From NCBI GenBank assembly GCA_002394365.1, contig DGTQ01000017.1, positions 92,798 through 156,797 on the forward strand: DNA of 64,000 bases, given 5' to 3'. A program made the position numbers and the translations under genes. This DNA is from Prevotellaceae bacterium UBA4332 (GTDB lineage: Bacteria; Bacteroidota; Bacteroidia; Bacteroidales; Bacteroidaceae). A model generated the notes under the pieces. That model did not search any database, was not told the origin of the DNA, and saw nothing but the letters and a program-made list of their open reading frames with translations. This document shows, in pieces, positions 55,583-63,454 of this stretch (its first letter is position 1; each line of letters begins with the position of its first letter).

Positions 55583-56281
55583 TTATAGTTTTCCGTCCTC
55601 GCGAAAGGAGTAATAGTTGCCGTCGGTTATTATGACGTGGTCGAGGAGGTGGATGCGCATGGTGCTGCATGCCTCGCTCAGTTTTTTTGTGAGCATTTCG
55701 TCGTTGCGACTGGGATGGGTGTTGCCGCTGGGGTGGTTGTGGGCTACGGCTATGACGGTAGCGTTGTTGAGCAATGCTTCCTTCATGATGAGCCTCACAT
55801 CGACTGCCGTTTCTGTTATGCCTCCGTGGGAGAGGCGCAGGGTTTTTATCTCGCTGTATGCCTGGTTCATAAGGAGCACGTAGCTCTCTTCTACGTCGAG
55901 GTCGCGCATGCGAGCCCACAGGTGGTTGTAGATGTCGAGCGCGGACTTAAACATTCTTCTCTCTGGCATCTCTGCCGTCTCCCTTCGCTTGCCCAGTTCG
56001 CAGGCTGCAAGGATTGTTATTGCCTTTGCCTCGCCTATGCCGTTATAGTCCATGAGCTGTTCAAGGGACTTCTTGCTGAGCGTGGCGAGATTGTTCCCGC
56101 AATCGCTGAGCAGACGCTTCATGAGGTCGACGGCTGTTTCCTCCTTGTTGCCCGAGCCTATGAGGATAGCGAGCAGTTCGGCATTGGAGAGTGCCTCTGC
56201 TCCGAGCTTCATGAGTTTCTCTCGCGGGCGGTCTTCTTCTGCCCACTGCTTTACACTCAGTTTTGTTTGTTCGTGGCTCAT
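55583..56281 (-). CDS. radC: RadC-family JAMM protein
   Basis: 232 aa: N-terminal helix-hairpin-helix-like part (LSNAELLAILIGSGNKEETAVDLMKRLL), then the JAB/MPN domain with 'HNHPSGNTHPSRND' (two His and Asp) and 'LLDHVIITDGNYYSF'. Family known as RadC; its repair role is not established. Its JAMM site is independent of the sulfur-carrier JAMM at 26346-26846. Start MSHEQTKLSVKQWAEEDRPREK fits the usual 'DRPREKL' opening. Confidence 0.95.
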   Translation of the reverse strand: MSHEQTKLSVKQWAEEDRPREKLMKLGAEALSNAELLAILIGSGNKEETAVDLMKRLLSDCGNNLATLSKKSLEQLMDYNGIGEAKAITILAACELGKRRETAEMPERRMFKSALDIYNHLWARMRDLDVEESYVLLMNQAYSEIKTLRLSHGGITETAVDVRLIMKEALLNNATVIAVAHNHPSGNTHPSRNDEMLTKKLSEACSTMRIHLLDHVIITDGNYYSFREDGKL

Positions 56282-56437
56282 GAGAGGTAAATTGAAGGTT
56301 GAGACCCCTCCCTGACCTCCCCCAAGGGGGTTAGTCGTTTGGTCGTTTAGGGGGTAAACTGTAAACCGTAAACTGTAAACCGTAAACTGTGAATTGTGAA
56401 TTGTGAATTGTGAATTGACTTCTCCCCCCTTTGGGTT
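56282..56437. repeat. Dispersed repeats between a GT2 gene and radC
   Basis: GC-rich CCTCCCCCAAGGGGG, GTCGTTTGGTCGTTTAGG, AACCGTAAACTGTAAAC and GTGAATTGTGAATTGTG words. Confidence 0.9.
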
Positions 56438-57475
56438 TCACTTGTAGAAAGTTTTTTCGAATGCCTGAAACTCGTCCTTGCCAAGCAGACAGCGTTTCCA
56501 CCATGCTTCGAGGAAACCGCAACCGTAGCCCAAGAGCTGGACGAAGGCGGCGGCTATGCTGAGGAAGCCTATCTTAAGGGAACGATTCTGCCAAGCCGAG
56601 TCGAGGAATATCAGCAGGGAATAGAGCAATATGGGCAACCAGGGCAAGGCGCAGAGCAGATACCACCTTTCTACACTGTCGTATTCCATCAGCACCCTGC
56701 CCACGGCTGAGGTGAGCACGAGTGCCACGACGCCTACGGTGAACACCATGGGAAGGAGGTGCACCAGCTTCATAGTGCCAGGGTGGCGCTTCTCGAGGTT
56801 TATGCGGGCTATGCCACTGTTATACACCTGACGGAAGAACTTCCTGAGGTCGGTACGACGCTTGTGCCACACCCACGCTTCAGGAAACAGGCGGCACTTA
56901 TAGCCTGCCTCCACTATGCGATAGGAGAAGTCTATGTCCTCGCCAAAGCGCATCTTGGAGAAGCCTCCGAGTTCCTTATACACCTCTCGACGAATACCCA
57001 TGTTATATGAGCGCGGATAGAACTTATCCAGTTTCTTCTTGCCTCCGCGTATGCCCCCCGTGGTGAAGAAGCTCGTCATGGAATAGCTGATAGCCTTCTG
57101 CACGGGAGTGAAAGAGGGGTGAGAGGCATCTGCTCCGCCAAAGGCATCGCAGGGCGTAGCCTTCAGCTCTGCATCGACGGCATCAAGATAGCCATCGGGC
57201 AACACCACGTCGCTGTCGAGTATTATGAGATATTCGCCACTGGCACGTTCTGCTCCGTAGTTGCGGCTCTGCCCAGGACCACTGTTCTCCTTCGGGTAAT
57301 AGCTTATGGTCAAACGGTCGGCATACTTATCGCACACCCCCTTGCAGGGCACGGCAGAGCCGTCCTCCACCACTATCACCTCAAAGTCAGTAAAAGCCTG
57401 ACGGGTGAGACTGTCAAGCAGTTCATCCACCTCGTCAGGCCTGTTATATACGGGAACTATAATGCTATAAGACAT
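56438..57475 (-). CDS. Membrane-anchored family 2 glycosyltransferase
   Basis: 345 aa. GT-A motifs: 'SIIVPVYNRPDEVDELLDSL', 'VEDGSAVP', 'LIILDSDVVLPDGYLD' (DSD metal site), 'RFGEDIDFSYRIVEAGYKCRLFPEAWVWHKRRTDLRKFFRQ' (the ED.D.SYR and WH region). The C-terminal third has two to three membrane helices. It likely adds a sugar to a lipid-linked or cell-surface glycan; donor and acceptor are unknown. The last residues are followed by a repeat block. It follows efp in the same orientation by 30 nt. Confidence 0.9.
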   Translation of the reverse strand: MSYSIIVPVYNRPDEVDELLDSLTRQAFTDFEVIVVEDGSAVPCKGVCDKYADRLTISYYPKENSGPGQSRNYGAERASGEYLIILDSDVVLPDGYLDAVDAELKATPCDAFGGADASHPSFTPVQKAISYSMTSFFTTGGIRGGKKKLDKFYPRSYNMGIRREVYKELGGFSKMRFGEDIDFSYRIVEAGYKCRLFPEAWVWHKRRTDLRKFFRQVYNSGIARINLEKRHPGTMKLVHLLPMVFTVGVVALVLTSAVGRVLMEYDSVERWYLLCALPWLPILLYSLLIFLDSAWQNRSLKIGFLSIAAAFVQLLGYGCGFLEAWWKRCLLGKDEFQAFEKTFYK

Positions 57476-57505
57476 AGATTATAGATTACAGTTTTACTCT
57501 GTTGA

Positions 57506-58072
57506 TTATTCCTTTATGCGCTGCAGGTAGCTACCGTCACGTGTGTCAACCTGTACGAGTTCACCCTCCTCAATGAAGAGAGGCACGCGAATCTCAACAC
57601 CTGTCTCGAGGGTTGCTGGCTTGAGGGTGTTGGTAGCTGTATCGCCCTTGATGCCTGGCTCTGAGTGTGTAACGCGGAGCACGGTCTTGAGAGGCATTTC
57701 TGCATAGAGCACTGTGTCTGTATCGGCATCGCTCACCACTTCAACGATGTCAGACTCCTTCATGTACTCCACACCTGTTACGAGTTCGGCAGGGATAGGA
57801 GTCTGGTCGAAGGTCTCCTGATTCATGAAGATATAGTCCTCGCCCTCCTTGTAGAGGTACTGATATGGACGACGGGTAATCTGAACCTCCTCAAGCTTCT
57901 CACCGATGTTGAAGCGACGCTCCAGAACACGTCCGTCTGTAACGTTCTTGAGCTTGATAATCATGATGGTGTTACCTTTACCTGGCTTGCGGTGCTGGAA
58001 ATCGATGCAAACCCAAATGCCACCGTCCATACGAACAGCAACGCCTTTCTTAATGTCTTGTGAATTAATCAT
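57506..58072 (-). CDS. efp: Elongation factor P
   Basis: 188 aa with the three beta domains: 'DIKKGVAVRMDGGIWVCIDFQHRKPGKGN', whose loop Lys is the modification site in other bacteria, 'YKEGEDYIFMNQETFDQ', and 'GDTATNTLKPATLETGVEIRVPLFIEEGELVQVDTRDGSYLQR'. It relieves ribosome stalling at polyproline. A -7 box TACCTTTG lies at 58159-58166 and the leader starts with a hairpin. Confidence 0.97.
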   Translation of the reverse strand: MINSQDIKKGVAVRMDGGIWVCIDFQHRKPGKGNTIMIIKLKNVTDGRVLERRFNIGEKLEEVQITRRPYQYLYKEGEDYIFMNQETFDQTPIPAELVTGVEYMKESDIVEVVSDADTDTVLYAEMPLKTVLRVTHSEPGIKGDTATNTLKPATLETGVEIRVPLFIEEGELVQVDTRDGSYLQRIKE

Positions 58073-58125
58073 TTTTCGTTATTTGTTGTTTGGTTATTTC
58101 CTTGAGTCTTTGCCCCTCGTGACGC

Positions 58126-58166
58126 CCTACCCACAGGGTAGGCACGCAAAAAGCGACGCAAAGGTA
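58126..58166 (-). promoter_or_regulatory. efp -7 box and leader hairpin
   Basis: TACCTTTG (58159-58166) on the minus strand, then CCTACCC / GGGTAGG (58126-58142) with a 3-nt loop about 10 nt into the expected transcript. Confidence 0.5.
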
Positions 58167-58260
58167 ATAAAAAAGTATAAAGTATAAGGTAGAAAGCATA
58201 AAGTTTTTCGCCGCAACGTGTTAAAAAAGATTAAATAGAAAGCCCTGCTCGGCTTTCAAC

Positions 58261-58291
58261 TTTCTCCTTTCAACTATTATTTGTACCTTTG
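58261..58291 (+). promoter_or_regulatory. Promoter of rpmH
   Basis: TACCTTTG (58284-58291) with TTTC 19 nt upstream (58261-58264). Confidence 0.65.
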
Positions 58292-58336
58292 CACCTCGAA
58301 TTGCGCAAAATAACAAAAAAGATATCTTAAAACAAA

Positions 58337-58492
58337 ATGAAAAGAACATTTCAGCCACACAATCGTCGTCGCGTAAACAAGCATGGTTTCCGTGAGCGTA
58401 TGTCAACAAAGAACGGTCGTCGCGTGCTCGCTAATCGTCGTAAGCACGGACGCAAGAAGCTCACTGTAAGCGATGAGAACCACGGAAAGTAA
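58337..58492 (+). CDS. rpmH: Ribosomal protein L34
   Basis: 51 aa, MKRTFQPHNRRRVNKHGFRERM, then 'STKNGRRVLANRRKHGRKKLTVS': the full L34 pattern, rich in Arg and Lys, in the large ribosomal subunit. Too short for many gene finders. Single gene with its own promoter and terminator. The C-terminal 'DENHGK' extends a few residues past the usual 44-46. Confidence 0.98.
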   Translation: MKRTFQPHNRRRVNKHGFRERMSTKNGRRVLANRRKHGRKKLTVSDENHGK

Positions 58493-58548
58493 TTCGCTAA
58501 GAGAAAGAACACCGTGATTTCAGGGCTTTGGTTAAGCCAAGGAAAAAC

Positions 58549-58585
58549 AGCAATCTGCCTTTACGAAGGTGGATTGCTTTTTTTT
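58549..58585 (+). terminator. Terminator of rpmH
   Basis: Stem AGCAATC.GCCTT / AAGGT.GATTGCT and eight T. Confidence 0.95.
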
Positions 58586-58607
58586 CTTCTTATTTAGCAT
58601 TTTTTTA

Positions 58608-58639
58608 TTTGTCCGTATCGGGATAAATTGCTACCTTTG
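58608..58639 (+). promoter_or_regulatory. Promoter of dut operon
   Basis: TTTG (58608-58611), 20-nt spacer, TACCTTTG (58632-58639), 19 nt before the start codon. Confidence 0.85.
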
Positions 58640-58658
58640 CACATTATTATAAATAGCA

Positions 58659-59096
58659 ATGATACAGGTAAAAGTCATAAACAAAGGAAAACAGCCTCTG
58701 CCACAGTATGCTACGGCGCAGAGTGCAGGCATGGATTTACGTGCCAACACCTCAGAACCTTTCACCCTCAACCCTCTGGAGAGAAAGCTGGTGCCAACGG
58801 GACTTTTCATAGCACTGCCCGAGGGATATGAGGCACAGGTAAGACCAAGAAGCGGATTGGCACTGAAGCACGGCATCACCGTACTCAACACGCCTGGAAC
58901 AATAGACGCCGACTACAGAGGCGAGATAGGCGTGGTGCTGGTCAACCTGTCCAACGAACCCTTTACCATAGAGCCTGGTGAGCGCATCGCCCAGATGGTG
59001 ATAGCCAAGCACGAACAGGCTAACTTCCTCGTGGTAGAGGAACTCGACGAAACAGAGCGTGGTGCTGGTGGATATGGACATACGGGAGTGAAGTGA
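58659..59096 (+). CDS. dut: Deoxyuridine 5'-triphosphate nucleotidohydrolase
   Basis: 145 aa with all five trimeric dUTPase motifs: 'AGMDLRAN', 'RPRSGLALKHGITV', 'NTPGTIDADYRGEIGVVL', 'ERIAQMVI', 'RGAGGYGHTG'. It splits dUTP to dUMP, keeping uracil out of DNA and feeding dTMP synthesis. First gene of dut-TPR-DUF4292-envC, the usual Bacteroidales order. Confidence 0.98.
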   Translation: MIQVKVINKGKQPLPQYATAQSAGMDLRANTSEPFTLNPLERKLVPTGLFIALPEGYEAQVRPRSGLALKHGITVLNTPGTIDADYRGEIGVVLVNLSNEPFTIEPGERIAQMVIAKHEQANFLVVEELDETERGAGGYGHTGVK

Positions 59097-59156
59097 TAGT
59101 TCACAGTTTACAGTTCACAGTTCACAATTCACAGTTCATAGTTTATTGAATAAAAG

Positions 59157-60752
59157 TTGATCAGGCAATTTGTTATAATACTTTCTTTGGTTTGTTCGCT
59201 AAACGCATTGGCGGACAAATACCAGTATTTCTATCTCGAAGCGGTGAGACAGGAGAATCTGGGCAACTATCTTGGTGCCTTCGAACTGTTTCGCCACTGC
59301 CACGAACTGAGGCCTGACGCCCCTGAGACCAACTATGCCCTGGGCACTTTTTACACTGCTCTGCGAAACGACTCGCTGGGTGTGGATTTTCTGGAAAAGG
59401 CATCAGCAAGCGAACCTGACAATGCCGAGTTTGCAGAGAGACTGGCTCAGACATACCTTTTTCTTAACAAGATAGACGAGGCAACGAAGGTATATGAAAG
59501 CCTCGCCGAGAGAAACCCCGACCGAACAGAGTATCTCGAACTCCTCCTGCGTATCTATCAGCAGAAGAAGGACTACCCCATGATGCTTTCTGCGCTCGAC
59601 CGTCTGGAGTTGCAGGAAGGAAAATCTGAGGAGATAACCCTCGAGAAGATGCGCATACACTCCATGATGGACAACAACGATGGGGCCTACAAGGAACTGC
59701 AAAGCCTCATCAATGCCCACCCCTTCGACAAGAACCTGAGGGTGATGCTGGGCAACTGGTATCTTAATACGGGCAACAAGGAGAAGGCACTCGAGACATT
59801 CAACGGCATCATAGACGAAGACCCCGACAACGCGCAGGCACAGCAAGCCCTGCAGGACTTCTATCGCTCTCAGGGAGAGAACCACAAGGCAGACAGCATA
59901 CTCTACAACCTGCTCACCAACCCACGCACAGAACCCAACATGCGAGTGGAACTGATACGCAGTTGGGTGAAGGACAGCGAGGAATCCGACGGCGACTCGG
60001 TGAGGGTGCTGCAAGTGTTTGACAAGGTGCTCGCCCTGCCACAAAAGACATCCGAAGTGGCTGAAATGAAAGCTGCCTATCTCGACCTGAAGAATGCACC
60101 TTCGGAGGAGGTGATAAGGGCATGGAGACGAGTATTGGAAATATCGCCCGACAACACACCTGCTCGACTACAGCTGATACAGAAACTGTGGCAGGACACG
60201 ATAGACGACAAGGTGATACGAGAGTGCCAGATAGCTACTGAATACATTCCCGATGAGCCACTCCTGCACTACTACCACGGGCTCGCCCTTTTTGTAAACA
60301 AGCAAGACAAGGAAGCCGTCACCACGCTCAAGCGAGCTGCAAGCTGCATCAGGACAGACACGAACAACGAGGTTGCAGCAGACATCTATGCCCTGCTCGG
60401 GGATATATACCAGAAACTGGGCAAGATACACGAGACATACGTGGCATACGACAGCTGTCTTACCTACAAGCCCGACCACGTGACCTGCCTCAACAACTAT
60501 GCCTACATGCTCTCCGAAAAGAGCAAAGACCTGAAGAAGGCAGAGAAGATGAGCTATCGCGCCATAAGTGCCGAAGCCAACAACTCCAGCTACCTCGACA
60601 CCTACGCATGGATTCTATATAAACAAAAACGCTACGAAGATGCCAAAGCCTATATAGACATGGCTCTGGAATACCTCAAGGAGGGCGACGACCCTGATGG
60701 CGTGGTAAAAAAACATGCAGAAAAGATAAACAAGAAAATTAAGAAAAAATGA
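59157..60752 (+). CDS. Tetratricopeptide repeat protein with signal peptide
   Basis: 531 aa starting at TTG (59157): an in-frame TAA lies two codons before, there is no ATG, and the product begins with a good signal peptide (RQFVIILSLVCSLNALAD). About ten TPR-like helical pairs follow ('NYLGAFELFRHCHELRPDAPETNYALGTFY', 'AATKVYESLAERNPD', 'TYVAYDSCLTYKPDHVTCLNNYAYML'). Periplasmic scaffold, likely envelope-related like the DUF4292 and EnvC-like genes after it. AACAGTTCACAGTTCAC words fill the gap to dut. It overlaps the next gene by 4 nt. Confidence 0.88.
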   Translation: MIRQFVIILSLVCSLNALADKYQYFYLEAVRQENLGNYLGAFELFRHCHELRPDAPETNYALGTFYTALRNDSLGVDFLEKASASEPDNAEFAERLAQTYLFLNKIDEATKVYESLAERNPDRTEYLELLLRIYQQKKDYPMMLSALDRLELQEGKSEEITLEKMRIHSMMDNNDGAYKELQSLINAHPFDKNLRVMLGNWYLNTGNKEKALETFNGIIDEDPDNAQAQQALQDFYRSQGENHKADSILYNLLTNPRTEPNMRVELIRSWVKDSEESDGDSVRVLQVFDKVLALPQKTSEVAEMKAAYLDLKNAPSEEVIRAWRRVLEISPDNTPARLQLIQKLWQDTIDDKVIRECQIATEYIPDEPLLHYYHGLALFVNKQDKEAVTTLKRAASCIRTDTNNEVAADIYALLGDIYQKLGKIHETYVAYDSCLTYKPDHVTCLNNYAYMLSEKSKDLKKAEKMSYRAISAEANNSSYLDTYAWILYKQKRYEDAKAYIDMALEYLKEGDDPDGVVKKHAEKINKKIKKK

Positions 60753-61795
60753 TTAAGCATATCCTTACAGCCCTGCTCCTGGCTACGGGCATAAACGTAT
60801 TAAACGCTAATGCTAACGTTAACCCTGACGCTAACCCTGACGCAAATGACAGCGTTATTACAAACATTGTTGGCAGCATCAATGCCGTATCTGGCATTGT
60901 TGACTCCCTGACTCAGGATAGTATCAGGACAGAAAGGGCTGAAAGCAAAGAAGAAGCTGAAAAAATCGAGGGAGCTGAAAAAATCGAAGAGGCTGAAAGC
61001 AAAGAAAAAGCAGAGAGCATCGAGAAGGCTAATGCCGACTTTGCTGCTCGCCAACAGCGATTGAGCTACCTCCGTCAGGTGTATGACAAGGCTGTTTATG
61101 TGCAGAATATTTCGTCAAAAATAAGCCTCGGCATACAGGGCATGGGCAAGGACGTCACACTCGATGGCAAACTGCAGATGCGCAAGGGACAGGTGATACG
61201 CCTCACCATAGTACCCTTCGGACTCATGGAGGTTGCCCGCCTGGAGTTTACCCCAACCTACGTTCTGCTCATAGACCGCATACACAAGGAGTATGTCAAG
61301 GCATCATATAACGAGGTGGAATTTCTCAAGACCGAGGGGCTGACCTTCTACACCCTGCAGTCGCTCTTCTGGAACGAGCTGTTTCAGCCTGGCAAGGCAA
61401 GACTCGCCGAGGGAGACCTCTCTCTCTACACCACCGACGACCTCAGCAACGGAGGCAAGAAGATAAACTTCCAGCACGAGAACATGTCCTTCTCCTGGAT
61501 TACCGACAGTCGTGCCTTCATCAAGGCAACAGACATAAGCTACGCTGCTGGCACCAAGCTGGCATCAAACGTCAAGGTCTCCTACGACAACTTCACCCCC
61601 GTGGGTGTAAAGAGTTTCCCCAAACAGGAGCGCATAACATTCAATACCAAGGCATTCTCCACTGGCACCATGTCGCTCAATATCAACATGGGCAACATCT
61701 CCACCGACGGCAGCTGGGAGGCTACCACCAGCGTTTCTGGCAGCTACAGACAAATCTCTGCCGAGGATTTTTTCTCAAGACTCAGCAGCTTCTAA
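60749..61795 (+). CDS. DUF4292-family periplasmic protein
   Basis: 348 aa with a signal-like N-terminus (MIKHILTALLLATGINVLNA). Residues about 20-95 are low complexity, with Asn/Ala/Asp then 'AESKEEAEKIEGAEKIEEAESKEKAE' heptad-like repeats; this part may be expanded by DNA repeats. The remaining domain ('VYVQNISSKISLGIQGMGKDVTLDGKLQMRKGQVIRLTIVPFGLMEVARLEF', 'LLIDRIHKEYVKASYNEV') fits DUF4292, related in fold to LolB-like lipid-binding proteins. Function unknown. It lies between the TPR and EnvC-like genes. Confidence 0.85.
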   Translation: MIKHILTALLLATGINVLNANANVNPDANPDANDSVITNIVGSINAVSGIVDSLTQDSIRTERAESKEEAEKIEGAEKIEEAESKEKAESIEKANADFAARQQRLSYLRQVYDKAVYVQNISSKISLGIQGMGKDVTLDGKLQMRKGQVIRLTIVPFGLMEVARLEFTPTYVLLIDRIHKEYVKASYNEVEFLKTEGLTFYTLQSLFWNELFQPGKARLAEGDLSLYTTDDLSNGGKKINFQHENMSFSWITDSRAFIKATDISYAAGTKLASNVKVSYDNFTPVGVKSFPKQERITFNTKAFSTGTMSLNINMGNISTDGSWEATTSVSGSYRQISAEDFFSRLSSF

Positions 61796-61840
61796 TCCCC
61801 CACCCCCTATACACACGTAAAAAAAACACATAACAATAAA

Positions 61841-63436
61841 TTGAAAAAGTTTCTCTATATATTCTTAGCCCTCTGCTTGTGCCTCAACACCTCTCTTGCC
61901 GAGACACAAACAAAGAAGAAAACAACATCAAGAAAGGCTGTTGCCACCAAAACCACGAAACAGAAATCCTCTCGCAGAAGTTCTGGAAAGAAGGGTGGCA
62001 AAAGCAACGTCAGCAATAATTCCATCAGCGGACTGCGCAACGAGCAGGCTCGCATCAAGCAAAACATCCGCAAGCAGGAACAGGCTCTGCGTGCCAACAA
62101 GGCACAGGTGCAGAAGAAGCTGAAGGACATAGAGCGCCTCGGAGCCGACATGAACCGCCGTCAGCAGTCTCTCGACTCCATCAACAACGACCTCCATCGC
62201 ATCAACAGCGACATCGGCATGCTGTCGTCACAGCTCGACAACCTCACCAGCCAGCTCAACGAGCGCAAGGCAAGCTACGTGAAGTCCATGCGCTACATGG
62301 CAAAGCAGCGCAGCATACAGAGCGAACTGATGTTCATCTTCTCGGCAAAGGACTTCAGCCAGCTGTTCCGCCGCATACGATTCGTGCGCCAGTATGCTGC
62401 CTTCCAGCGCACTCAGGGCAAGGCCATACAGCAGAAGCAGGCACTTGTCAACAACAAGCGCCAGCAGCTCCACGTGGTACGTGGCGAGAAGAACGACCTC
62501 CTCTACAAGGGCAACAAGGAGAAACAGGCTCTCATGGCTCAGAAAGACGAGCAACAGAAGATAGTATCATCCCTGCAGAACCAGCAGAAGACCATACAAG
62601 CCGTAATTGCCGACCATAAGAAGAAAGACGCTGCCCTCAATGCCCAGATTGACCGCCTCGTAGCTATAGAGGTAGAGAAGGCACGCCAGCGTGCCATAGC
62701 CGAGGCAAAGCGCAAGGCTGAACAGGCGGCTGCTGCCAAGAAGAAAGCCGAAGAACTGGCTCGCAAGAAGGCTGAGGCAGAAGCACGGGCAAGGGAGAAC
62801 GAACGCCGCATAGCCGAGGCAAAAGCTGCCGAGGAAAGGGCTAAGGCAGAGGCACGTGCTGCTGCCAAGGACAGGGCGGCTCGCGAACGTGCCGAGCAAC
62901 TGGCTCGCGAGGCTGAAGCCAACCGCATAGCTGCCGAACGCAAGGCAGCTGCCGACAAGGCTCGCTCCGAGAGGGCTGTGGCAGAAGCCAAGCGCGAGAG
63001 CGACAATGCCGTCATGCTCAGCAGTGCCGACCGTCTCATCAGCGGAGGTTTCGAGGCAAACAAGGGACGCATGCCTTCTCCCGTGGCAGGCGGACGCATC
63101 GTGAGCCACTACGGTCAGCATGGCGTAGAGGGCTTGCCTGGCGTGGTGCTCGACAACAAGGGCATCAACATTCTCGGCTCGGCAGGTGCCCCTGTGCGCT
63201 CTATCTACGACGGCGAGGTGAGTGCCGTCTTCAATGCTGGCGGCTCCATGGGTGTCCTGGTGCGCCACGGTGCCTACATCTCCGTATATTGCAACCTGAG
63301 AAGCGTGAGCGTTTCGCGAGGACAAAAAATCTCTGCCCGACAGACCATTGGTACCGTGGGCAGAGACAATATACTGCAGTTTCAGTTGCGCAAGGAGCGC
63401 GCCAAACTTAATCCTGAACAGTGGATAGCGAGGTAA
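61841..63436 (+). CDS. EnvC-like murein hydrolase activator (degenerate LytM/M23)
   Basis: 531 aa starting at TTG (61841), chosen because it opens a signal peptide (KKFLYIFLALCLCLNTSLAE) and no ATG is available. Two coiled-coil stretches follow, the second a long Ala/Glu/Arg/Lys helix (residues about 270-390). The C-terminal LytM domain lacks the metal ligands: 'LDNKGINIL' replaces H-x3-D, 'SVYCNL' replaces 'YAHL', 'LQFQLR' replaces 'LHFE.R'. As in EnvC, it should activate an amidase rather than cut peptidoglycan, working with FtsEX (ftsX at 20950). Confidence 0.92.
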   Translation: MKKFLYIFLALCLCLNTSLAETQTKKKTTSRKAVATKTTKQKSSRRSSGKKGGKSNVSNNSISGLRNEQARIKQNIRKQEQALRANKAQVQKKLKDIERLGADMNRRQQSLDSINNDLHRINSDIGMLSSQLDNLTSQLNERKASYVKSMRYMAKQRSIQSELMFIFSAKDFSQLFRRIRFVRQYAAFQRTQGKAIQQKQALVNNKRQQLHVVRGEKNDLLYKGNKEKQALMAQKDEQQKIVSSLQNQQKTIQAVIADHKKKDAALNAQIDRLVAIEVEKARQRAIAEAKRKAEQAAAAKKKAEELARKKAEAEARARENERRIAEAKAAEERAKAEARAAAKDRAARERAEQLAREAEANRIAAERKAAADKARSERAVAEAKRESDNAVMLSSADRLISGGFEANKGRMPSPVAGGRIVSHYGQHGVEGLPGVVLDNKGINILGSAGAPVRSIYDGEVSAVFNAGGSMGVLVRHGAYISVYCNLRSVSVSRGQKISARQTIGTVGRDNILQFQLRKERAKLNPEQWIAR

Positions 63437-63454
63437 ACATTTTTTCTTTCTTTT

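Noticed and set aside
55583..56281. RadC JAMM protein considered as the sulfur-carrier protease
   Set aside because: It has the RadC helix-hairpin-helix N-terminus and motif, while a dedicated JAMM gene adjoins the carrier.
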